Below, piece after piece: positions 24,550 through 37,300 of a DNA stretch of 64,000 bases (position 1 is the first letter of the stretch; every line of letters begins with the position of its first letter). The notes beneath the pieces are model-generated. The model saw nothing but the letters and a program-made list of their open reading frames with translations, had not been told where the DNA came from and searched no databases. The DNA is taken from NCBI GenBank assembly GCA_964247055.1, contig OZ176054.1, positions 11,222,001-11,286,000 on the forward strand. The letters are read 5' to 3'. Source of the stretch: Paragordius varius (Eukaryota > Nematomorpha). A program made the position numbers and the translations under genes.

Positions 24550-24593
24550 TTACTTATCGTCACCAGAACCAGAACCAGACCAATAATCGCTTG
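24550..24593 (-). CDS. Exon 16: terminal exon, Ser-Gly/acidic tail
   Basis: After the acceptor AACTTTTAG, two bases complete the codon left by exon 15, followed by [13 protein letters not shown] and TAA. Frame and phase agree with exon 15. Repeated Ser-Gly next to acidic residues resembles glycosaminoglycan attachment sites (inference). The short length makes chance agreement possible. Confidence 0.5.
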
Positions 24594-27500
24594 CTAAAAG
24601 TTAAATATAAAATATATTTTAAAGATAAATTATCGTCGACATATTTCGATTATAAACCAGCCCTAAGTAGTCTTGGAATTTTAAGTTCGTCTCTCACTAA
24701 TTTGTTGAATGATAAGGATAATTAGTTAAAACTTCTTTAGCCCGCTTTTGTTTTCTGCCTCATTCAAACAGAGATTAAAAAATATCTCTTTGGTATTAGG
24801 ACAAATTAGAAATATTTTTGAAACTAATAAAATCACAAAAATATCTCAAATTTTAGGCTGCCAAATTTTTCCATTTTTTGTTCAATCATCATACATTAAA
24901 AACTTAAAACAATATTATGGTTAAAAATGCTCTTGATTATTTAGACCAATTTTATTCTTATAAACTTAAATATAAATTTTTTTATAAAACCCATTCTAAA
25001 CTAAAATTGATTTTAGTTAATAATAATCATTGTGGAACCAATAAAGCAATTACAAAAAAAGTTTTCAATGACTTTATTGGATGACGGAGCATTTTAAAAC
25101 TTTAAGGGGATTAAAAATAGATTAATATACCATTTACATCTCCTTAAACACTTCAATTTACCCTCCAATTTAAATTCACCCTAAAATAAATTATGTCTTA
25201 ATTTAACTAATTAAAGGTATAGTTTTTTATTTTTTGATGTTATTTTTAAACAAAGTTATATTTAAGAAATCCACAATAAAGTATGTGATTTCCAAAAACA
25301 TAATTTACTAGGGTATTTGATATGTTTAAGGGTAAATTTGAAATGTTTAAGGATGAATTTGAAGTGTAAATGGTAATAGACTATGTGCAAAATAATTTTT
25401 AACAAAATATTTTTTTTTCGATGAAATAGCTTATGACCAGCGTATTCATTTCCCAATTTTCATTTGTTTACGACCTAATTTTTGAAATATTCAGATAAAA
25501 ACGAAATCGGGCAAAAAGTTAAAATTAGGATTATTAAGGGTAATTGGAAAAAAAAATGATAATAGTTGAGATATTATGGATTATTATCCTTTTAAGAGAT
25601 ACTTTCAATATATATAAATAGCCTAAACTCATAAAAATCAGGTTTCTATAAAAACTCATTTCAAAAAATGACGTTTTTCTTTTAACACACTCCAAAGACA
25701 AAAAAATTTCATGAAACTATACTATGATAATTTTTGATTATTTACTAGCTAAGCTCACAATTAAAACTTAACATTCATATTTATTCAGTAAAAATAACTT
25801 TTAAATATTGTTTATTTCATTTTTTGTCATCTGGTTTATGACGGTATAAAATATTTATACTGTTTGATTTTTGAATCTTACATTAATGGGAGTTAAGTAT
25901 ATAATTTATGCAAAATAGGATTTAAAAGTAGTGGAACATTAACCAACAATCGCTACAAATCCCAGTAACAAGTTTGTTTTAACACAAATTAATATTTTTA
26001 CTGGGATATGTATGGATTTTTGGTAGATTTTCCACTACTTGTAAATTTAATTTTGCATTAATTTATATACTGTGAAATTCCAAAATAAGATTTTTTATAC
26101 CATCATAAACCAGATGACAAAAAAATGAAAAAATTAAAAACAATATTTTTTAGTTTTATTTTGATATATGGAAGTTTTTTTAATAAATAAAATAGAAGTA
26201 GCCAGTAAATAAAAAATTTTAATGTTTTCATTTTTCGTTTTTTAAGTGTGTTAAAAGAAAAACGCCATGTTTTGAACTGAGATTTTATATAAACTACCCT
26301 ATTTATATGATTTAGGATATTTATAAATTAAATCCCCTTGATAAAAACCATGAAACTTTTATCATTATTTTTTTAATTCTTAATTTTCACTTTTTGCCCG
26401 ATTTCGATTTTCTCTTTAATTTCAAAAATATTAAAATTTTTGTGGCAAATCAATTCACTGGTTATCTATCTCATAAAAAAAATTTCTATCGTTAAAAAAA
26501 TAACCCTCTTTTTTGCACACGGTGTATATATTTTGACAATATTGAAAAAAATTATAGAAATTAATTTCATAAAATCTAAAAATAAGACATATTATAGCTT
26601 ATAACTTACTATCTAACATTCCAGTTTGAACCAATTCATATTTGCTTTTGGGAAATTTCGCAATATAAGGCAAATTAAATTTGCAATGTTTTTTTGTAAG
26701 ATTTTCATGGTGAATGAACGAGTATAGACAATACATCTTGTAATTTTCATGTTCAATTTCATGAAAACAGGCTTTTGACCAAATTAATGATTCTTTTGTT
26801 CTTTCTTGCTCTAAAAAGGTCCAAAAATATTTATACCCAATAATAAATTGTTTTACAGAAAAAATTAAAGTTTTACATAAATAATAAGCATTATTTATCT
26901 GGCTTATTCACACATTATAAATAGTAGAGTGTACGGGAAAAGACAAAAAAAATGTAAAACAAAATACACAAAGTAATTTAAGATAGGAAAAAATTGTTTA
27001 TTCAACATTTAGTTGTTTTTTTCATACATTAACAAGTGTGTTGTCAATGTACCAACTGTAATGTGAATAAGCCAGCATTTAAATGCATACTGTAATAAAT
27101 ATGAAAAAAAAATATCAAAGTTATCTAAATTAAAAAAGGGAAAGAATTTTAAGGAATCGGTTATATGATCATATGATTTATGTCGTAAAAGTTAGACATT
27201 GTATAAGAAAAAAAACATTTAGTTTCAGAACTCTGAAATGTTTTGAAAGAGTATCTAGGAGTAAAAACACAAAGGCATAACCCACATAAACATTTTTTGA
27301 TCATTAAATCCAAACTCAAATTTGAATTCAAAAAAATGGCCGTCTAACTTTTCGATTATCTTTCATAAACTTGACTCAAACGTATAAAAAATTAAATCAA
27401 ACCATGTGCAAAGGGTCGTCATCAAAACGAATCTACCAACCAGTTATTTATGTTTAAAAACAGTTCCTTTATGGTTTATAAACCGAATCAAAATTACAAA

Positions 27501-28294
27501 AGATCATCAAAAAATTTCCAAAATTAAAACAAACCCTTTACAAATTTTGTTTAAAAAAACCCGAAAAATAATTTCCATTATTTTACATGTATATGTATAT
27601 ATATCTTACGAATATAAATAAATCCATCAAAAACTACAGTAGAGTTATCTTTAGAGGTACACATGACACTTTTATTATTATGAGCAAATTTGGCCACAAA
27701 AGACTTCTCCCAGATATATCCATTTGTATCGCGGTATAAATAAGGCTGATTGTCATAGAGATATTTGCTATGGAGTAGGGCTTGATCTTCGTTAATCGTT
27801 ACTTGCACATAACAGTCCGTAATATTAACGGTTATGTTAAAATGTTTTCTAAAGTCTTTTAGCGATTCCATTATGTTTGTACCGTATTGAAATTGTAATT
27901 GGGCGTTATAATTGTGTTCTAATAACATAAGCTTCTATTAAAACATGCACGTAAATGATAATAATATATCATTTGCACCTTCATTAGATATATTACGCCG
28001 ATTCAAGTTGGTGATTAAACATTTTAAGCTTTGATAAAAAAACAATGCAAAAATATTATTCCTACTGAAAAATGATATCTATTTTAAGATATTAGATTAA
28101 TTTTCCACTTATAATTTTTTTAAAGCAACTTAAAAAGTTTAAAGACCTTAATTACTTGCGCAAATGATATATATCAAAGTCGATTAAAAATAATGGCATA
28201 AACGCCTAGAAAATTGAAATTATGGCTGATAAAATATTTTAGAAAAGATAAAGTATAGAACAATTTAAAAAAATTAAAATTATTACCAGCCAAA

Positions 28295-28325
<31 letters not shown>

Positions 28326-31300
28326 ACAGTAACAACTGAAATTATACATTTTGGTTAAAATTAAATCCATTTTTTTTCTCCTATATCAGACAAAACTTGG
28401 GAATTTTTGCATTTTAACTTCTAAATTTCTAAAATGAGATACCTCCAAAACCAACCTTGATATTAAAATCAATTATATCGAAAATTTTCTAGTAAATTCT
28501 AATTGATTTTTAAAGTTAGTCCAATAAAAATATTTAAAGATATTAAAATTTTAAATTTCAATACCAGTTCATAGAGAATTACTAAAAAACCTAGTGATGA
28601 AAATGTTTGAATCATTAAAAAATAGAAAATGTTTATAATATCTTAAAGTGTTTTTATATCGTTTCTACCCTACTTCAACATAAAATGCATTTAAAAATTA
28701 AATAAAACGTATGATTTTTTTCAAACTTTTTTCGATTTCATCATCTATCATTTAAGAATTATTATCGCGCAATCTAAAAATTTTTGCGTTTTTTAAAAAT
28801 AAATAACCGCTTTTAGAGGGACCAAAAAATTTTAGACTCTAGGAGTAAATAATTAATCAAAATTTATAGACAACCTTGCTTTTTGAATGTAAATTATGTT
28901 GTATTCAAACAATGTTTTTTGGATTAATGCAGTTAGATATACGAAAAAAAAACTCTATGAATGTGCGCTGATTTTGCTATTTTTGATATCGATCCACAAG
29001 ACAAAAGTATTTAATTTATCCTTCGTTAGCCCCAAACTTAGCATGAGAATTACACATTAATTTATCATTATGAGATAATATATAGTTTATCAGGTTAAAT
29101 ATCCCGATTTTCTGTGCACTGAGATTAATAGGAGAATACATTGCAATATTTTACTTTAAATTGGGTAAAAATTAAAGTTTCCAATGAATTTGGATGCAAA
29201 ATATATTTTTGTCTCGACCACAAAATATTTTGAGTTAAAAATATTCTCGAGATTATCAAAATATACCACATTCGACCCATAATTGATATAAACACGTCAA
29301 ATAAAACTTACTAGGCGTGAACGGTAGATATTTGTCCACGAAATCAATCTTCTTTTCTAAAATATTAAAAAAAATTGTAATATGCATTGTAATTATATAT
29401 TATATATGGAATTATTTTAATTAATTTGTAATGATCACTCATAATTTTTATTTTTTTATTTTATCTGTGATTTGGCTAGGGTTAGATTTTTGGGTCAAAA
29501 ATAAAAACCGGTTTAAAAAATTTTAAATTTTTAGATGTGGGCTCCAAAAGTCCCAAATTTTTTCCCTAGTAAAATGGGCTACTTCTCTAAAATTAAGCTC
29601 ATGCCTGGATTGAGCGATAAAAATATACTTTAAAAATGATGTTTTAAAAAAATTTAATTTTAAATCAAATTTTGTTGAAGCGTACTTCATACTCTTGTGA
29701 GTCATATGGTTTAAAACTATTTATGATATTATGAAAACACCTTTTCATTAGATTTCGATAATTCTGAACATTTCTATCACCTCAAAATCGTGATATTTGA
29801 AATATTAAAATTTTAAGCAATTGAACCTTAAAATTTAAATTCTTAGGTAATAGAAATGTTCAGCATCATCGAATTATATACGTTGTTAAACCGTTTCTAT
29901 TAAGACGCCAAATAAGTACGCTTCAAAATTTTACTATGAATTTTTAAAAACAAAATTTTTGGTTGATATCAAAATTAAGCATGTATTTATAATTTTTATC
30001 TCGCACGGGCATTTTTGCCTTTATTTCAAGAGGATTAACCCATCTTAGAAAAAATTTAGGACTTTCGAACTCACATCTAAAATATTAAATTTTTTAAACC
30101 TATTGTTTTACTTTTTACATATAGTTATCATATATTTTATTAATATTTTTTAAGTTTTAAACTTTCACCCAATAAATTTATTTAAAAATGAACGTAATAG
30201 CCATTTTCCGATATGAAAGACTTACCACAAATTGTAAATAAATTTCCCAAATAAAACACCATGATAATGTTTATACATCCTATCAATACATATTTTTTAT
30301 AGGGCTTTTTGTGGAAACTGTGTATATTGTTTTTATTATTTTGTTATTCAATTAAAAATCGCTGGGGCACATTCAATGACAAACAAATCATAGATTGATT
30401 AGGGAAATTGATACTCAAATATTAAATATTTATATCATTGGTTAAAAATGATACAAAATACCCTGTATATTTTGGGAAAGTATAATATAATTACCTTGTA
30501 TATATCCATGTTCGGCTAAAAATGCTTGGAAATCAGGCTTGGAATTTTCAGAACTATCTTTGTCCAATGCATCAAATCCAAAGATTTTGTTATCCTAAAA
30601 TATAATCTTAAAAAATAACTCTGGATTCATATTTTATAACGAATTTGGAATAACTAATGTCGCAATAAATTTTATAGATTTGATTCAAATATGCTTTTTT
30701 GACAATTGGTTGGTCAAGTATTTTGAAGTTTCCGATTTGCAAATAACATTTCTGTTTATCCCATCTGATTGGGAAGGTTTCCCCCTCATTAGCATATACC
30801 ACACTTTTACCTAATAGTGAATACAAATGATTAAGCAAATTTAACTCATTTTAATTTCTGGCACCAATATTATAATCGGTCTGTAAAATTTTTTTATCTT
30901 ATTACATTTTACGGTCCAAATTATATGATGATACGTTATTATACATGAAAAAATTCCATTGTTACTGAAAACAAAAATTGTAAATTTAATTTTTTTATTT
31001 ATAATATGGTTGAATCTTGTTTTTACAGTGGACAATGGTATAAAATAACCCCTTTATTTCAAAAATATCGTCTATAAAGTAATTAACTCATGCTGATGTT
31101 ATTTGATGAATAAATCTCTACAAACTCTGGAGTTTGTAGATATTTTGCATGCACACACAAAAAATGACAAAATACATATTATCTGATACAAAAATATATC
31201 AGGGTTCTCAAGTACTATTTAAAACTTACAATTTTGTATTCGAATCGCAAAACTTGCGCTCATTATGTAAATATATTTTTTTACATCATTCATTAGAAAG

Positions 31301-34300
31301 AAAAACAATATTGATCAAATTTTAATTCTTTTATGTGGGATCCGATAGTCTCAAATTTCTGACCGCCTTTAAGACTAACGCCAAAATTTAAAGATATTCT
31401 GATAAGAATATTTAATACTGGGAGATTATGAAAAAAGAATATATTTTTGGAAAATATATACTTTTATTTAAAAATTTAATTTTTAGTAAAATTTGGATAA
31501 ACCACATTTTATGGTGTTTTGGAGCACGGTAAAGCGGTCCGGACATATTATAAATGCTTTCTTCTTCATATAAATTAAATATAAAGTGAGTTGTACCTAG
31601 ATTCCAAAAAAAACTTTTTGAAAATGGATAATAGAAATGTTAATCATTATCGATTGATATGGGAAAGGTGTTTTTTCCCCGCTGTGAAGATCAATGCGTT
31701 ACGGGTGGGTAGGGATTGCCTTGACGGCAGGTGGCCGACGATCTTCCGACGCTACACCCTTTACTTGTTGTTATGTTACCATGCTTTTAAATACCATAAA
31801 GTACGGTCACTAAAATTTTGCTAAAATTCAAAATTTTAAGCAACGTTTCATTGCATTTTTTTATAGATTTTAATTTTTGATGTGTTATAATCTATATTAA
31901 AATTTAGTGTATTTTAAAAAAATTAGCCCGTTTTAGAGGGGAATTTTCGACTTTCAGAGGCTGCGTCTAAAATCATAATAAATATTATATATTTTTTTAC
32001 TTATAAATATAGTTTATGATATAACAATGGTATATTTAGAATGAATTAGATTTTAACAGAAAACTTTATTTGATAAAATCTGGGCTAATTTTGTGCTGAT
32101 ATGGATTACCGAAAAAGTTGAAATATTTTTATTAAATACTAAGTCGCAAAACCATAAACACTATGATAATATAATATACCATTTACAGTTCAAATTCACC
32201 TTTGAACAATTCAAATTCACCCTTGAACAATTCAAATTCACCCTCGAACAATTCAAATTCACCTTCAAACAATTCCAATTCACCCTCGAACAATTCAAAT
32301 TCACCTTAAAAATTAATTATGATTTTCGAACTAATATAACTAATTATTAATATGAAATATATGTTTATGGTATATTTTATTATTTTTTAAGTATTATTTT
32401 TATTGAAAACATAATTTTTATTTTTTAAAAATATATAGAATATAGGTAATTTTTAATCTTAAAAAACTTATATTTTTTTGAGGGTGAAATTGAATTGTTC
32501 GAGGGTGAATTTTAATTGTTCAAGGGTTAATTTGAATTGTTCAAGGGTGAATTTGAATTGTTTATGGGTGAAATCGAATTGTAAATGGTATATATCATCT
32601 ATCATATTAAAATATTTTCTATAATTGATTTCATGCATGCGTAATGAGTCAATTAAAAGTTAAATTAAATCATTTCTTTATATTCTAGTCATTTCCGTGG
32701 AATAATATTAAGTATAAATAGGAAATATCTGGATATAAAACAATAATTAATAATTTCAATTTTAATTTATCTAGAGAAGTCGTGATATGAAAAGTAAGCA
32801 AAGTATTTTTTCATGCACCTAATAAAATACAAAAAAACACAAGACCACAACATACCATTTTGCGATCTAAAAATATGGCTTAACCGCTACAACCCTAAAA
32901 TAAACTTTAAAATTGGCAGAGTTGATTAAATTTTTAAAAAATTATGCTGCATAATTAACTTTTAGACGAAAACTAATCTTTCTTTTAGCTCAACAACATT
33001 TTAAAAGATTTACTTCAAGTCTTGTTATATATATGTATTGACAAGCAATTTAAATGCATACGGTAAAATGTTTAGTGTCTTTCCCTAATTTTTAACATTG
33101 TTCGTATATTTTTAACGTTGCTTGTTTTTATCATTTTGAGAAAATTTAATCAGCCCCATTTACTTTTGAATTATGTTATTTTTTTATCTTTTTTTGCCCT
33201 AAAAATTTTAATTTGTAATTTCAACAGAGTTTTAAAATGTAGAATGCTTAGTATTAGCAAGTTCTTATATTAAAAACATAATTAACCAGTTAACCTGAGA
33301 TGGTAAAACAAAGAATATGAATTTTTAAACTGATGCTTTAAAGATTATTTCCAAACCAATATTATAAAATATTCTTGATTATATATTAAAATCTGATATT
33401 TCATTTTAGACGCTTTACTACATCATAAAGGCCGAAGCTTCTTGAAACACAAAGTTATCAGTTATGGGGTTTATAATTTATGAATCAAAAATTATAAGCC
33501 AATTTGATTCATAAATAACCATGTAATAGCGAAAAATGTCTGCTTAAGACAGTTTTTTATTTTCCTTGTTAAAGGCAATGAATATGCTTTATTTTGTTTT
33601 CAATTTTGACAATGTCTATTACACCCTTTTCTATTGCTATCAGCCTTTTTATCTGGTTATTTCATATGCTTGTGCAGAATAATTAAAGTTACCCAATCTG
33701 ATTATTCCTTTAAATTCAACACGTTGGTTTGTTTCATTTTTGTAACATACAAAATGTCTATCCATATGTCTATATTCAACAATTTCAGTGCGCTCATAAA
33801 TGGTATAATTATGTTTATAACATTTGTCTTTTCCAGTTTTTTTGATGCCTGTGAACAACGTATTCGAACTAAGATTCCTATAGTCGTCGAGCACATTAAT
33901 GTAGCAATTATAGTTTGAAAGTTTATCTCCCCGCTTTACATAGTGAGATTTATTCTCTAAACATGATATACGATTATAAAAATGTGAATTCAACTAATTT
34001 ACATTACAAATTAAGTATAAAAAATATATATTTGGTCGCTATTTTTTAATGTTTATATTTATAATAAACGATTTTAATATCGTGGTATACACAAAATATA
34101 CAAATTTTCGGGTTTAAATAATCCGATAAAATAAACTTTGACGCATTTTAATTAATATTTTTTATAATTTTTTTAAAAATGTTTAATAGATCATATTAAA
34201 ATTAAAATTATACGGGCAAACATAGATTATTTTTTTATAAAACATAACCATATTTTTTAATAGCCTTTTGGGTGCATTTTAAAAAATAATTTTTAAACGT

Positions 34301-37300
34301 ATGTAAAAAATCTTTATCATATTTTAAGCGTTTTTTTTTTCATTTCGATATTCGGTAGCTCAGGCTTTTAGTTTTGTAATGATTATAATAATATATCATT
34401 TTTTTGTATGCAATGCTTTAACTTGTATTACGCTATGTTGGATGCGATTACATTTTGGGGTACTTTTGTACCCCGGAGCTTAAATTTGTAAATAATGAAA
34501 TTTTTTTTACAAAACATAGTTTAATCATTGTTTTCCCATTTAAAAAGTTACAGATTTCTATTTTATAGAGTCTAAAATTACGGTTAAAAAGCTAACAGCC
34601 TTTATCAAAATGGGAATATCAAAAATTTTAAAAATATAATTTGAAAGCTTTCCAAAGTAACTATTTACTTTTTTTCGTATAATATTCATTTCTGTCTTTT
34701 GTACAAGCGTTTTAAAAATGCAAAAAAATGCCGGAATCTTACTAATAATAAATCTTTAAATCGCTATGGGAAACTAACCAAAAGGGTATAAAATGTTAAA
34801 CAAACTTTTTGTTTTGCTAATAGTGCATTTTGTATTAATTAAAACGGTAAAAATTGTCAATTTTTTTAAAAATATTTTAATACCTGTTGTGGTAGTTTTG
34901 AATACAGAAGGATTTAAGTTTAATCAAATATAAAAATATATGCTTTCTTTAGCCTTTTGGGCGTACAAAAAAATAAAATTATAAATAAATCCTAATCCTT
35001 TATCGCCCCTATTTTATTTATTTTGGATAATTTTTCATTATAAAACTGTCATATATATGTATATTTTCCGTAAAAATGTAAATAAATAACTTTTTAAAGT
35101 TTTCGAAACATAGCAGCAAACTTTTTAGAGAAATTAATTCTATTTTCCTTTTCCAATCCTTTTTTGGACCTATCCCAATCGCCTAAATGATTTTACCAAA
35201 AATATATTTTTCAATTATAGGGGAACAATGTTTGATAAAATTCAAAACCAAACATTCAAAGCAATATATTATATACAAATTATAGCGGGTTAGGTTACAA
35301 AACACCCCAAAGTAATAAATAGTCTACAACAAATGAAAGGGCAATAAAAGTAAAGAATGGATGATAAACACAGAATTTTAATAATTTTTAATTCATTAAT
35401 AATAATATTAGATTACCACGAATATTGATTGTAAAGTTTAACATCTCTAGGCTTTCAAAACTTTTGTATGGTGATTTCCCATAATCTAAATAAATAAATA
35501 AAAAATTTTGAGGAAAATTAAACTATCATTGTAACTATTATCGTTGTGAAAAACATTGCTCTTTACGACGTTAACTTATTAGGTAACTCTAAATTATTTT
35601 TTTTTAAATTTCAAATAAATGATGATTATTTATCTTTTAATCTGAATCATAAATAAACCAGGGACGCGAAAAATTTGAACTATAATAGCAATAATATAGT
35701 CATGAAATATTAGCAAAAGATATTACTTAAACAAATTATTTAAATCTAATTGGCAACTAACCGAAAAGTTGTTATCTTTTATTTAAAATTTACAGATGAC
35801 CATCTAATAAAATATTCATGAATGCCCATGCATATATTTCGAATGAGACCCGCCAGATTTTTTGAGTCAAAAAAGCGGCCTGAAAAACCTTTTGTCTTGA
35901 ATCTGATTTAGACAATAACCTTGAAATCAAACACTTATTAGCAATCATTAACAATCTACTATCGTTTATAATATTTTTAGATATTATTATTTTGAAAACA
36001 TTAATTATTAACAAAATATTCGAATATAAACGCAAATTATTATCATCATAAATAAAATTTATTTATTTAAACACTGTGCGCAAAAACCAACGAATTTATT
36101 TGCCGCAAAAAAATTTATTTGTTGACGACCTATTGAAATATTTAGAGATAGTCAAAATCGGGCAAAAAAATAAGGATAACCAAAAAATAACGATAAAACT
36201 TGGGATATTAAGATTCACTATTATTTTCTTCAGTATACGATTTACAAATAGTCTCATATAGTCAGGGATTTTATTACTCAGATCAAAAATCATGTTTATA
36301 GTTAATACACAAATTTTTTTTATTAAACATTAAATTTTTTTAATTTATTACTATTAAAATCTTAACATTAATAATTTACGCAGTAAATTTTTTAAAATAA
36401 ATCTAAAAATAATGTTTTCATTTTTTGTCATCTTGTTGATGAGTTTATAACTTACTGAAGTTTTTTGATTACATGACGGATTGCAGATTATATAAATTAA
36501 TGCAAATACAAGTAAGCGAATATCAACCGAAAATTCGCACAATCCAATAAAAAATATAAATTTGACTTAAAACAAACTTGTTACTGGGATTTGTACAGAT
36601 TGTTACTTGATATTTAATCCTATTTTGTTTATATTTATAAAATGTAATCTCAAAAATAATGAAAATTTTTAATCACCCAAGTTATATCATTATTTGGTTA
36701 TCCTTAATTTTCACTTTTTGCCCGATTTTGATTATCATCTAAATATTTCAAAAACTAGGTCGTCAACAAATAAAAATTTCGGCAAATGAATTCTCTGGTT
36801 TTTGCGCACAGTGTTTTAGGCGCTCTGTGCCAAATCAAATTTTTAATATTAATCATTTTATATTCAAATGAAAAAAACGTTCTGTGTCTAGCCAAATACA
36901 TTTATGTATCTGTTAAGTATCCTACTGTCGTAGACACAAACGCACCTATATAATTGTAAACACCTATAACTCTTTGTGATACACCTAGTTAATGTTAATT
37001 GATGCTTCAAGCAAAATAGTTAGCATATAATTTCTGTATTATAACATCACACACACATACTTGATTTCTGGTATTTAATAAATGTTTTCTGTGTAATATA
37101 ACTTTACTTCTTTCATTGGCGCGGTAACAAACCTGGCAAAAATTTCTCTGGAAAGCTTTGATGAAAAGGAATTGACCGATCTTGATTTCTGGTATTTAAT
37201 AAATGTTTTCTGTGTAATATAACTTTACTTCTTTCATTGGTGCGGTAATAAACCTGGCAAATTTCTCTGGAAAGCTTTGATGAAAAATAAAATTTTGACC

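Larger units (their letters stand above)
30811..33692 (-). other. Intron 10 of the main gene
   Basis: 2.9 kb, containing a foldback MITE at 32,177-32,590 and an unusual GC-rich island near 31,660-31,765; the rest is AT-rich and unassigned. Confidence 0.4.

Noticed and set aside
28146-28210. Exon-like segment between TTCTAG and GTAATT in intron 13
   Set aside because: The frame needed by the neighbouring exons is closed by a stop; only a different phase is open.
30204-30257. Apparent phase 1-1 exon before a GTAAGT donor in intron 12
   Set aside because: Similar GTTAC-ACAAAAGT stretches recur in other introns (48,490; 51,150) without an open frame, so it is part of dispersed intron sequence.
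32093-32350. Open frame for a repetitive QFKFTLE protein
   Set aside because: It is the 21-bp tandem array of a foldback MITE read in frame; the other arm holds the complement.
36354-36542. Hydrophobic minus-strand frame that looks like a signal peptide for the second cassette
   Set aside because: It lies inside a MITE whose relative at 25,379-26,524 has the same central sequence, and no donor with the right phase follows.
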